Assembly: GCA_011391085.1 (NCBI GenBank)
Contig: JAABRD010000020.1
Span: forward strand, 1 to 64,000
Direction of reading: 5' to 3'
Source of the DNA: Thiotrichaceae bacterium
Lineage (GTDB): Bacteria > Pseudomonadota > Gammaproteobacteria > Beggiatoales > Beggiatoaceae
Length of the DNA: 64,000 nucleotides
Made by a program: the position numbers and the translations under genes. This document shows, one piece after another, positions 1 through 9,012 of the stretch. How positions within the stretch are numbered: position 1 is the stretch's first letter; every line of letters starts with the position of its first letter. The notes beneath the pieces were generated by a model. It was not told where the DNA came from and searched no databases. It was given only the letters and a program-made list of their open reading frames with translations.

Positions 1-236
1 CGAAAATCATTCCAATCATAGTTCAAACAAAGAAACGTCTTGAACTATGATTTAGGTGATTAAATGAAGACTGTGAAGAGGCCATCAATCATAGTCCATC
101 CGAAAATCATTCCAATCATAGTTCAAACAAAGAAACGTCTTGAACTGTGATTGAGGTGATTAAATGAAGACTCTGAAGAGGCTCTCAATCATAGTCCATC
201 CGAAAATCATTCTAATCACAGTTCAGACAAATAATC
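1..236. repeat. 100-bp tandem repeat, about 2.3 copies
   Basis: Units begin at 1, 101 and 201 (the last is partial) and differ by only a few bases. Each unit contains a hairpin in which ATCATAGTTCAA pairs with TTGAACTATGAT. A diverged inverted copy lies at 29824-29914, where the stem reads GAACTCTGATT/AATCAGAGTTC, so the pairing is kept although the bases differ. The third unit fades into the 3' end of the gene on the minus strand. No protein is supported here. Confidence 0.9.
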
Positions 237-1034
237 TCACCGCCCCAAAATCAGTTCCAACACCAGCTTGGTCCCAAAATAAGCCAACATTAACGCTACA
301 AACCCGCTTAAACTCCAACGTATCGCAGTCCGCCCGCGCCAGCCATAACGCCAGTGTCCCCATAGTAACATAGCAAAGACACCCCAAGCGAGAATGGATA
401 AGACCGTTTTATGCACCAAATGTTGTCCGAAAATGTCTTCCAGGAAGAGGAGACCACTGATCAGACTGACACTGAGTAATAAAAATCCTAACGCAATCAT
501 TTGGAATAACAAACGTTCCATGACTTGCAACGGTGGCAATCTTTGCATCACCCAAGCTGGATGTTTATGATGCAATTGATAATCTTGAAACGCCAAGAAG
601 ATAGCTTGAAGGGCCGAAATACTCAACAGACTATAGGCTAAAATGGAAGACAAAATATGCAAATTGACGCCCCATTCCCGGTCTGACAAAATCCGATCCG
701 TGTGAAAATAGCCTTCTAAACCGATTGTCAAAGCCGCAATGGGAAACAACACCATTAACAAATTTTCTACCGGTTGCCGTAGTAAGAAGGTTAACAATAA
801 TACCGCAATTACCCACGCAATCAGGGAAGCCGCATTGAAGAATCCCAAATTCAGGCCGGCGGGAGTCACCATATTTTGATATAATACCAACGCATGAAGA
901 CTGATAGCAAAGATTCCCAATAACAATAAATGATGTTTAGAAGAGGTCGCAACGTTGCCTAAACGATAGATACGTGCAATGGCCACGGCAACGTATAAAG
1001 CCATAGCAGATAAGCTAAGAGTAGAAATATTCAT
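237..1034 (-). CDS. CcsA/YpjD-like cytochrome c assembly family membrane protein
   Basis: A 265-residue polytopic protein with about eight hydrophobic segments. The region WGVNLHILSSILAYSLL (about residues 125-145) and the histidine-containing segments FGQHLVHKTVLSILAW and LLWGHWRYGWRGRTA match the CcsA/ResC/HemX-type cytochrome c assembly domain. The length fits the YpjD branch of gammaproteobacteria better than full CcsA, which is longer. In those bacteria ypjD usually neighbours ffh and rpsP; here the rpsP cluster is 43 kb away and the gene stands alone. The start ATG at 1034 precedes the first membrane segment. Role by family: inner-membrane protein of uncertain function, possibly linked to heme handling. 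Confidence 0.8.
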   Translation of the reverse strand: MNISTLSLSAMALYVAVAIARIYRLGNVATSSKHHLLLLGIFAISLHALVLYQNMVTPAGLNLGFFNAASLIAWVIAVLLLTFLLRQPVENLLMVLFPIAALTIGLEGYFHTDRILSDREWGVNLHILSSILAYSLLSISALQAIFLAFQDYQLHHKHPAWVMQRLPPLQVMERLLFQMIALGFLLLSVSLISGLLFLEDIFGQHLVHKTVLSILAWGVFAMLLWGHWRYGWRGRTAIRWSLSGFVALMLAYFGTKLVLELILGR

Positions 1035-1056
1035 GGTTATATTTATGGTACAGTGG

Positions 1057-1089
1057 AGAAACTAAGTTTCTTTAAGAAACTTAGTTTCT
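1057..1089. repeat. GAAACTAAGTTTC double palindrome
   Basis: AGAAACTAAGTTTC, a short spacer CTTTAA, then GAAACTTAGTTTCT. The whole is palindromic and each half is itself nearly palindromic. It lies between two minus-strand genes. Near-identical copies occur many times in the window (for example 24411, 55208, 55252, 61828), so it is a repeat family rather than a site for one gene. It could act as a bidirectional terminator but has no clean T-run. Confidence 0.85.
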
Positions 1090-1100
1090 GTAATATCGCC

Positions 1101-2258
1101 TTACTTCGCCTTGGGCAAACTCTTCGCCTGTTCCAAAGCCACTTCCTTGAACGCCTGCAATGACGAATGACTGGAAGAACCTTCAATGGCTTTGACTGCC
1201 AACTCTTGCACCTGTTTGAGGGCAGCTTCTAGTTGTTGATTCAGCCGTTCAATTTGAGTGGATTGCTTGGTGAGTTCCTCCTCCAAAGCACGAATTTTCA
1301 GACGCGACACCTCCTCCTCACCGGCAAATTCTTTGGCCAACAAATCAGCCTTGTTCTTGGCTTGATGTCTGGCAATCCCCGTGCCTTCATCCTTGGCCTT
1401 CTTAATCGCCGCCTCCAAATCCTTGGGAAACTTCTCCACTTTCGCTTTGGCTTCTTCGAACTGCTTCTCACGTTCGGCCAACGTTTTCTCACGTTCCTCC
1501 CAGTCTTTCAGACGCTTCTCCTTGAACGTCTCTAACTCCTGTTGCTGTTGCTTCCGTTGCTGGGCGTAGTCTTCCTCACTACGATTGCGATTTAGCGTCA
1601 AATCATACCGATACGCCGTCTCTTCCCGGGTTTGCGTCTTCTTATCCGCCTGATTTTGTTCTTGCCAACGCTGCACCGTCTCCTCTTTTTCTTTCTGCCA
1701 CGCCTGCGTTTTTTCTAACCACGCCTTTTCCGTCTCTTCCCGCTTGCGTCTGGAGGTCTCTTCAGATTGCACCGACGTATCCGCATATTGCTTCAGCAAT
1801 ATACCTAACGTGTCTTCCTCAATCTTCAAGCCATACAAGGTGGCTAACCGAGTGCTTTCGTCCTCCACTTTGGTACAAACATCTTTAAGACGAGTTGCCT
1901 CGACTAACAAACTGGTGGACAATTGGCTTAATGCCGTGTTAAATTGTTCACCCAATTGTCCCAAACCCTGAATGACCGCGTCCATACTGGCCCGGACGGC
2001 GCCCTCTTCTAATTTGGGTAACAAATCCAAAGTCGTGGTAGTAGCCATTTTTTTCTCCTTGGGGGTAGCTGATGTGGATGTGGGAGAAGAGGCCACCGCG
2101 CTGGGTTGCTTCACTTCCTCTTTGGCAGGGGCCGCCTGCGGTGCGGCTGGTGCAGTGACCTTTTGGACTTGTAACTCTTTAAAGGCTGCCTCTAACTCTT
2201 GATAAGCCTCCAGAATTTCGGCCTTGGTGCTTTTCGCTTGGATTTTCTTGTTCATCAC
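1101..2258 (-). CDS. coiled-coil protein, paralogue of the upstream gene
   Basis: A 385-residue hydrophilic protein with no signal peptide or membrane segment. Residues 1-30 form a short helix, about 35-75 are Ala/Pro/Ser-rich, 75-150 are a mixed helical segment, and 150-365 are a long charged coiled coil rich in Glu, Lys and Gln. It shares its layout and the ILxAxxxLxA N-terminal helix with the gene just upstream (2275-3273), so the two are tandem paralogues. The start is GTG 2258 or ATG 2255, both well placed behind AGGAGG. A second ATG with AAGGAG in front lies at about codon 71, but the shared N-terminal helix favours the long form. Function unknown; a structural or scaffold role is only a guess. 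Confidence 0.75.
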   Translation of the reverse strand: MMNKKIQAKSTKAEILEAYQELEAAFKELQVQKVTAPAAPQAAPAKEEVKQPSAVASSPTSTSATPKEKKMATTTTLDLLPKLEEGAVRASMDAVIQGLGQLGEQFNTALSQLSTSLLVEATRLKDVCTKVEDESTRLATLYGLKIEEDTLGILLKQYADTSVQSEETSRRKREETEKAWLEKTQAWQKEKEETVQRWQEQNQADKKTQTREETAYRYDLTLNRNRSEEDYAQQRKQQQQELETFKEKRLKDWEEREKTLAEREKQFEEAKAKVEKFPKDLEAAIKKAKDEGTGIARHQAKNKADLLAKEFAGEEEVSRLKIRALEEELTKQSTQIERLNQQLEAALKQVQELAVKAIEGSSSHSSLQAFKEVALEQAKSLPKAK

Positions 2259-2274
2259 TCAATGACCTCCTGCC

Positions 2275-3273
2275 TTATGAATTTTTCTCGACGGATTTGA
2301 CTTGCCCCGTACTGGATACGGCCGTGATAGCCAACTGTTGCGCTTGTTTGGAGACAGATTGGAGTTGTTCACTCAATTGCGCAATTTGCACTTTCTGTTG
2401 TTCAATGGTCTTGGTTAGAGACTCGATTTTCAACTCAAACGCTTTGCGTTTGGCTTCCATCTCTTTTTCCATCAACTTCGCCTTGGTTTCCTCCTCCTTG
2501 TAGGTTTCCTTGATAGCCTCCTCACGGGCCTTCTTCATGGCCTCGTCAATTTCCTTGGGCATCGTGTCGACCTTGACCTTATACTCGTCAAACTGCGTTT
2601 GATGTTTGGCCAAATAACTCTCCCGTTCGCCCCAATTTTTCTCCTTCTGCTGCTGTTCTTCGGACAGTTCACGTTCTAGGACACGTTTACGTTTTTCGTA
2701 TTCATCGGCGGCTTCAGTACGTTGCCGTTGGAGTTTATACGCATACTCATCCTCTTCAGACTGACGAGTTTTGCCTTGCACCACCTGTTGCTTGGCCTTC
2801 GCCTGTTCATTCTCCTGTTGCTGTTTGGCCCAAACCTCCCGCTGTTTGGCCATTTCTTTTTCGATGGCTTCCTGCTTTTGTCGATAATCCTCTTCCAACG
2901 TGTGCAACGTCTTCTGATGTTCTTGTTCCAAAATATTTAGCGTTTCTGCCGCAATGGAAATATTTTGCAAGGACTCTAAACGTTGCGTTTCGACCAGAAT
3001 AGCACGTTGCATTTGTGCTAACTTATCAACCTCGATGGTCATCGTTTTGGACAATTCCTGAACGGATTGACCAAAGGCAGATTGCAATTTTGCCAGGGAT
3101 TGAAAGATACTCTCAGCGGTATAGGTAGCGGCCTGTTTCACCAACTCTTTATCTGTTTGGCGGGCGGCTAAGAGTTCTTTCGTAGCAATTTGCGCTTCCA
3201 CACGTTTATGGTCCGCGCGGAGCTTCTCAAAAGCCCTTAAAATGGTTTGTGGGTCTGTATGAGGTGTGTTCAT
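2275..3273 (-). CDS. coiled-coil protein, tandem paralogue
   Basis: A 332-residue predicted cytoplasmic protein dominated by coiled coil from about residue 110 to 315, rich in Glu, Gln, Lys and Ala. It lacks the Pro/Ala linker of its downstream paralogue. I placed the start at ATG 3273 (protein begins MNTPHTDPQ) because GGAGG lies about 12 bases upstream; the open frame extends further to 3339 but only through repeat-like DNA. The stop is 16 bases before the downstream start and the two genes probably form an operon. I do not recognise a functional domain. Confidence 0.75.
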   Translation of the reverse strand: MNTPHTDPQTILRAFEKLRADHKRVEAQIATKELLAARQTDKELVKQAATYTAESIFQSLAKLQSAFGQSVQELSKTMTIEVDKLAQMQRAILVETQRLESLQNISIAAETLNILEQEHQKTLHTLEEDYRQKQEAIEKEMAKQREVWAKQQQENEQAKAKQQVVQGKTRQSEEDEYAYKLQRQRTEAADEYEKRKRVLERELSEEQQQKEKNWGERESYLAKHQTQFDEYKVKVDTMPKEIDEAMKKAREEAIKETYKEEETKAKLMEKEMEAKRKAFELKIESLTKTIEQQKVQIAQLSEQLQSVSKQAQQLAITAVSSTGQVKSVEKNS

Positions 3274-3311
3274 GTGATTGAGTTTCCTCCTAAAATTGGA
3301 TTTTTCTGATT

Positions 3312-3436
3312 CGTACCAACGGAATAAATTCCGTACCAACGGAATAAATTCCGTACTCCAAAACCGACGGAATTCAGTGTTGGAGTACGGAATTCATTCC
3401 GCCTGAAACGGAATAAATTCCGTACTCCAAAACCGC
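3312..3436. repeat. GGAATAAATTCC short repeat cluster
   Basis: The word ACGGAATAAATTCCGTAC occurs three times, with an inverted form GTACGGAATTCATTCCG and a spacer CTCCAAAACCG repeated twice. The cluster lies between thiC and the coiled-coil gene, where it could fold into alternative hairpins. It gives no coding signal. Confidence 0.75.
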
Positions 3437-3448
3437 ACTTGTACAACA

Positions 3449-5260
<1,812 letters not shown>

Positions 5261-5284
5261 CTAAGCGCAAGAAAAGCAAGCAAA

Positions 5285-5360
5285 TACATGCTTCCCTACG
5301 CCAGTATGATCTGGTTCAGGTTCAGAGGGTTTTTCTCAGCCCCGTGGGGCACCCCTAGCA
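5285..5360 (-). promoter_or_regulatory. TPP riboswitch (THI box) of thiC
   Basis: Read on the minus strand, the region has the canonical elements in order: GGGGTGC, a short hairpin, CTGAGA, ACCC, GAACCTGAT and GGCGTAGGGAAGC. It lies about 55 bases upstream of the thiC start and would reduce thiC expression when thiamin pyrophosphate binds. Confidence 0.97.
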
Positions 5361-5403
5361 AATTTTTTAATGAATAATGGTGACTTACTCTTCATTGTTC
5401 GCT

Positions 5404-5433
5404 ATAATAGCCTAATATGCAAATATTTTACAA
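5404..5433 (-). promoter_or_regulatory. candidate promoter of thiC
   Basis: On the minus strand TTGTAA is followed after 18 bases by TATTAT, and transcription would start about 35-40 bases before the riboswitch. Position and spacing fit a sigma-70 promoter; this is by eye only. Confidence 0.45.
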
Positions 5434-5508
5434 TATCCGTTGTCGTCGCAAATTGTTTGAATCAAGATTAATGTAGATGACTGATGGTGAGAAACTAAGT
5501 TTCTTTGA

Positions 5509-5649
5509 CAGGATTTACGCAACCGCCGGTCTTTACCCCACCCCAACCCTCCCCGCACGCGGGGAGGGAGTCCCCCCCCGTGTACGGGGGGCAGGGGGGG
5601 TGATAATGTGTAAAATCAAATAGTTACAAAAACGGTTGCGTAAGTCCTA
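5509..5649. mobile_element. AGGACTTACGCAA-family MITE inside a GAAACTAAGTTTC palindrome
   Basis: The ends read CAGGATTTACGCAACCG and CGGTTGCGTAAGTCCTA and frame a GC-rich hairpin of C and G runs. The flanks TTTGA (5504-5508) and TTTAA (5650-5654) are a 5-bp target duplication with one change. Outside them are the two halves of the double palindrome (GAAACTAAGTTTC on the left, GAAACTTAGTTT on the right). Removing the element and one flank copy restores the usual CTTTAAG centre of that palindrome. No reading frame inside. Confidence 0.88.
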
Positions 5650-5703
5650 TTTAAGAAACTTAGTTTTTTTGGCATTCTAACCACCCAATTCCCCAAAAAT
5701 GAT

Positions 5704-6369
5704 ATGATAGCAGAAACCAATTTTGACCATGCCCGTTTCAACATGATTGAACAACAAATTCGTCCCTGGGAAGTCTTAGACCAACAGGTGTTAGACTTGA
5801 TGTATCAAGTTCCACGCGAGGAATTTGTGCCAAAAGATTACCGAAACTTGGCCTTTGCCGATATAAATATCCCCTTGCCTCATCAACAAGTGATGATGAA
5901 GCCTAATGTGGAAGGCCGTTTACTACAAGCCTTGGCTTTGAATCCTCAAGATCAAGTCTTGGAAATTGGCACAGGTAGCGGTTATTTGACCGCCCTGTTA
6001 GCCAAATCCGCAAATCATGTGGATAGCGTGGACCTGTTTGCCGATTTCGTGACTGAAGCCAAGGCTAAATTAGATGCTTTGGGAATCACTAACGTGTCCT
6101 TGGAAGTGGGAGATGCCTCGAACGGTTGGAATCTTCATAAACAGTATGACATCATTGTGATTACCGGTGCCTTACCAAAGTTACCGTCGCACTTGCAGGA
6201 ACAAATCCGGGAAGGTGGCTGTATCTTCGCAGTGGTGGGAGAAGCACCGGTTATGTGTGCCCAAGTTCTCAATCATCTGAGTGAAGAGGAATGGCACACG
6301 GATGAGTTATTTGAAACGTGGTTACCTCCTCTGGTGGGGGCGTCACCGCGGCAACGGTTTGTGTTGTAA
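5704..6369 (+). CDS. protein-L-isoaspartate O-methyltransferase family protein
   Basis: A 221-residue cytoplasmic methyltransferase. The SAM-binding motif I is VLEIGTGSGYLTALLA (residues 85-100), and the N-terminal PREEFVPKDYRNLAFAD region is typical of PIMT (PCMT) proteins, which methylate isoaspartyl residues for repair. The sequence around the substrate site is diverged from classical Pcm (GALPKLP instead of the usual TAA-type motif), so substrate is uncertain. In many gammaproteobacteria such a gene stands directly before the tolC homologue, as here. It starts at 5704, about 30 bases after a repeat. Confidence 0.85.
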   Translation: MIAETNFDHARFNMIEQQIRPWEVLDQQVLDLMYQVPREEFVPKDYRNLAFADINIPLPHQQVMMKPNVEGRLLQALALNPQDQVLEIGTGSGYLTALLAKSANHVDSVDLFADFVTEAKAKLDALGITNVSLEVGDASNGWNLHKQYDIIVITGALPKLPSHLQEQIREGGCIFAVVGEAPVMCAQVLNHLSEEEWHTDELFETWLPPLVGASPRQRFVL

Positions 6370-6408
6370 TTGGCATGTCGCCGAGAAACTCAGTTTCTTT
6401 AAGAAACT

Positions 6409-6513
6409 GGTAGTGATGCAATCTGGGTGATATTCATGTTACCCTCACCCCCGGCCGTAGGGAGAGGGGCCGGGGGGTGAGGGTAAACATATCACCCCCA
6501 TTGCATCACTACC
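6409..6513. mobile_element. GGTAGTGATGCAAT-family MITE with 8-bp target duplication
   Basis: The 105-bp element has ends GGTAGTGATGCAATCTGGG and CCATTGCATCACTACC around a C/G-rich hairpin. The sequence AAGAAACT occurs immediately on both sides (6401-6408 and 6514-6521). Deleting the element and one copy regenerates an intact GAAACTCAGTTTC double palindrome (6384 onward), so insertion happened in that older repeat. Confidence 0.92.
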
Positions 6514-6567
6514 AAGAAACTGAGTTTCTAACGCCTGTTATTCATCTTTCATCTTTCATTCATACCC

Positions 6568-8106
6568 ATGCGAATCCTATTATCCTCCATTATTTTATTT
6601 AGTAGTACCTTCCTACACGCCGAAACCCTTTTGGAACTATACAAACTAGCGGAGGAACAAAATCCGCAACTGAAAATTGCGAATACCAATCGTCTCATCA
6701 TCTTAGAAAAGAAGCCTCAATTGCGTGCCACCATGTTGCCACAAGTGACTGTGGGTGCCAATGCGTCAGAAGCATCACGTAAGAAAGGTTGGTTGCTGTC
6801 CAGTGATAGAGTGGAAAATACCACGGCAGGCTATCATATTTCCCTGGCTTATTCCCTGTATCATCCAGACCGTGACATTGCTTTGGAACAAGTTGACAAT
6901 CAAATTAAAATAACTGAACTGACCTATGAGAGTTCTCGTCAATCTCTGATGGAACAAGTCGCCACGCGCTATTTTGCAGTATTGGCAGGAACTGACAATT
7001 TAAAATTAGCGAAGGGGGCGAAAGAAGCTTTTGGACGCCAACTCGATCAAGCGAAACAACGTTTTCAAGTGGGTCTGATTGCTATCACCGATGTGCAAGA
7101 AGCCCAAGCTGGTTACGATTTAGCGGTGGCCGATGAAATTGCGGCCCAAAACGGGTTAGACAACGCCCGCGAGATGTTGCGAGAACTGACTGGCAGTTAT
7201 CATGAAACCCTGGCGAGTTTAAGCGAAGATGCCCCCTTATTGGGTCCCGATCCGCCTCAAATTGAAGCGTGGTCTAAAATGGCTTTGGAACAAAATCCAC
7301 AACTGTTAGCCAGTCGCTATCAGGTAGAGATTGCCCATCAAGAGATTGATAAGCAACGGGCGACTCATTCGCCCACCGTGGAATTTGTCGCGGGTCATAG
7401 CTATAACGACATTCTCCGCGGCCAAGATGCACCTGGCAATCTATCGACTAGCAACAGTTTTGGCATTCAACTGAATTATCGATTGTATGAAGGCGGTGCC
7501 ATTGATTCCCAGGTTCGCGAAGCCCAGCAGCAATACACGCAAGCGATAGACAAGGTGGATCAGGAACGGCGCACGGTGCAACGCCAAACGCATGGGGCGT
7601 TTTTAAATTTATCGTCTAATATCAGTCGAATAAAAGCACTTAGACAAGCCCTGGCTTCCACTAAAACGGCCTTAGAAGCGGTCAAAACAGGTTTTGAAGT
7701 GGGCACCCGAACCACGGTGGATGTTCTCAATGCAGAACGCGATTTATTGAGGGCACAACGTGATTATTCCAACGCCCGTTATGATTATGTGCTGGCCAGT
7801 ATCAGATTAAAACAAGCCGTGGGAATGTTAAGTCTGGAGGATTTGGAGAGTCTCAATGACTGGTTGAGTGCTTTGAAAGTGGAATTGGAAACCGTTCCAA
7901 CACCTCCTCAAATTGTACCAGTGCCAATTCCTTCTGAGGTGCCAAAATCCTCGGAAGATTCAGGTCTCAAAGTTGACGTTAATAAGGAGGTGCCAAGGGA
8001 ACAAGTGTCGCCACCGACGGAAGAACAGGCGCCGGTGGAGAAAGTGCCTGAATCCATGCCGAGGAAGTCTAAAAAATCGTCTCGGCGGAGAGGCAAGAAG
8101 GAATAG
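6568..8106 (+). CDS. TolC-family outer membrane efflux protein
   Basis: A 512-residue protein with a signal peptide (MRILLSSIILFSSTFLHA, cleavage before ETLL) and two outer-membrane-factor repeats: residues about 20-220 and 230-420. Signatures are GLIAITDVQEAQAGYD and the matching GTRTTVDVLNAERDLLRAQ. TolC forms the trimeric channel through which RND, ABC or MFS exporters and type I secretion expel substrates. The C-terminus after about residue 435 is a Pro/Glu-rich tail ending in a Lys/Arg cluster, longer than in E. coli. It follows the PIMT gene, a common arrangement; no pump genes are adjacent. Confidence 0.93.
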   Translation: MRILLSSIILFSSTFLHAETLLELYKLAEEQNPQLKIANTNRLIILEKKPQLRATMLPQVTVGANASEASRKKGWLLSSDRVENTTAGYHISLAYSLYHPDRDIALEQVDNQIKITELTYESSRQSLMEQVATRYFAVLAGTDNLKLAKGAKEAFGRQLDQAKQRFQVGLIAITDVQEAQAGYDLAVADEIAAQNGLDNAREMLRELTGSYHETLASLSEDAPLLGPDPPQIEAWSKMALEQNPQLLASRYQVEIAHQEIDKQRATHSPTVEFVAGHSYNDILRGQDAPGNLSTSNSFGIQLNYRLYEGGAIDSQVREAQQQYTQAIDKVDQERRTVQRQTHGAFLNLSSNISRIKALRQALASTKTALEAVKTGFEVGTRTTVDVLNAERDLLRAQRDYSNARYDYVLASIRLKQAVGMLSLEDLESLNDWLSALKVELETVPTPPQIVPVPIPSEVPKSSEDSGLKVDVNKEVPREQVSPPTEEQAPVEKVPESMPRKSKKSSRRRGKKE

Positions 8107-8149
8107 GAATAGGTTTACCGTTGCCTATCTGTCCTCTGGTATAAGGAAT

Positions 8150-8177
8150 GGTGGGCAACTTAAACACGTTGCCCACC
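8150..8177. terminator. GGTGGGCAAC hairpin between convergent genes
   Basis: GGTGGGCAAC pairs with GTTGCCCACC across an 8-base loop, between the tolC-type gene and the convergent toxin gene. The same stem occurs at 51183-51210, so it belongs to a repeat family; a bidirectional terminator role is inferred from its position. No T-run follows. Confidence 0.45.
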
Positions 8178-8223
8178 CTACACAGGTCACCTTGTCAAGG
8201 AGGTAAGTAGCCCCCGTGGTCCA

Positions 8224-8655
8224 TCACACCGGCTGGTCATCAATCCAATTTGCCAGTTGACGACTGGGCAGAAATAACTTGAAGTCTTTGGTATTGCGAG
8301 TGACTACGATGTGATTACCCGCTTTCGCCATTGCCGCTATCATCATATCAGCATAGCGTTTATGCGCTTTATGGTGTTGTTTAAACTGTTTTAAGACCTC
8401 TGCGCAACGTTCATCAAACACGATTACCTCAAACTCTGCCAAGAGTTTCTGCGTGTCTAATAATTGACGATGTGCCCGCGGTGCCTCTTCAGGGGACGCC
8501 TTGCGGGCGAAATCGCAACGTCCCCCCAAGATTTCCGCCACCACCACGGAAGGTAGCAAAATGTCTGAGTGAGAGACTCGTTTTACATGGTCAAGAAGAA
8601 TGAGAGGCTTTTTCTCACCAAAAGCTCTCACTATATTGGAATCCCAAAGCCACAT
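8224..8655 (-). CDS. PIN-domain toxin (VapC-like ribonuclease)
   Basis: A 143-residue PIN protein. The acidic residues expected for the metal site are present: D5 (MWLWDSN), E41 (VVVAEIL), D103 (RYADMMIAAMA) and D124 (VTRNTKDF). VapC proteins are Mg-dependent RNases that cleave tRNA or rRNA and are held inactive by a cognate antitoxin. The gene starts six bases after the stop of the small gene upstream, as in vapBC operons. The first acidic residue sits so close to the N-terminus that the start at 8655 is secure. Target RNA cannot be predicted. Confidence 0.88.
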   Translation of the reverse strand: MWLWDSNIVRAFGEKKPLILLDHVKRVSHSDILLPSVVVAEILGGRCDFARKASPEEAPRAHRQLLDTQKLLAEFEVIVFDERCAEVLKQFKQHHKAHKRYADMMIAAMAKAGNHIVVTRNTKDFKLFLPSRQLANWIDDQPV

Positions 8656-8661
8656 AATTGA

Positions 8662-8937
8662 TTACCCCAAATCACGTTGCCGTTCGATTTCATCAAACAG
8701 TTTGCCCCAAGTGGGGTCGTGTTGAAACGCCCCAAAACCGCGTATTCCCTGGCCCAAATAATGCAGTTGAAATTCGCGGTTGACCTCGAACATGTGACGG
8801 TCTTCATCCACCTTGGTAAACGTTTCTCCCTCACTGGAAGACCAATCTTGATATTCATGCACGATGTTTTCTGCCGGCACTTGTTGATTGTGTTTAATCA
8901 AGTCGACTACGTTAGTAAATTCTTCAAAAGTTACCAT
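8662..8937 (-). CDS. putative antitoxin of the PIN toxin
   Basis: A 91-residue acidic protein directly upstream of the PIN toxin with a six-base gap. It starts at ATG 8937 (MVTFEEFTNVVDLIK), preceded by AGAGGA eight bases upstream; an extension to 9042 would cross a palindromic repeat. I see no clear AbrB, RHH or HTH motif, so the antitoxin assignment rests on position, size and coupling. The segment EDRHMFEVNREFQLHYLG may be the toxin-binding part, but that is a guess. Confidence 0.68.
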   Translation of the reverse strand: MVTFEEFTNVVDLIKHNQQVPAENIVHEYQDWSSSEGETFTKVDEDRHMFEVNREFQLHYLGQGIRGFGAFQHDPTWGKLFDEIERQRDLG

Positions 8938-8982
8938 TTGAACATTCCTCTTTGTGATTGTAAAGGTTGCTGAAATGAAACT

Positions 8983-9012
8983 CAGGAGTCCAAAGCTTCG
9001 CTTTAGACTCCT
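8983..9012. repeat. AGGAGTCCAAAGC palindrome
   Basis: AGGAGTCCAAAGC followed by GCTTTAGACTCCT. Copies or variants occur at 16499, 40400, 49602, 56459, 62430 and 63087. This copy overlaps the end of the neighbouring minus-strand dehydrogenase gene and supplies its last codons and stop. Confidence 0.85.

Noticed and set aside
1057-1089. GAAACTAAGTTTC palindrome as operator for a specific regulator
   Set aside because: A dozen copies lie both upstream and downstream of unrelated genes, and some are interrupted by MITEs, so it behaves as a dispersed repeat.
1233-2202. Several open frames on the plus strand opposite the coiled-coil genes
   Set aside because: They are antisense shadows of Glu/Lys/Gln-rich codons, with Phe/Leu/Ser-rich composition and no start signals.
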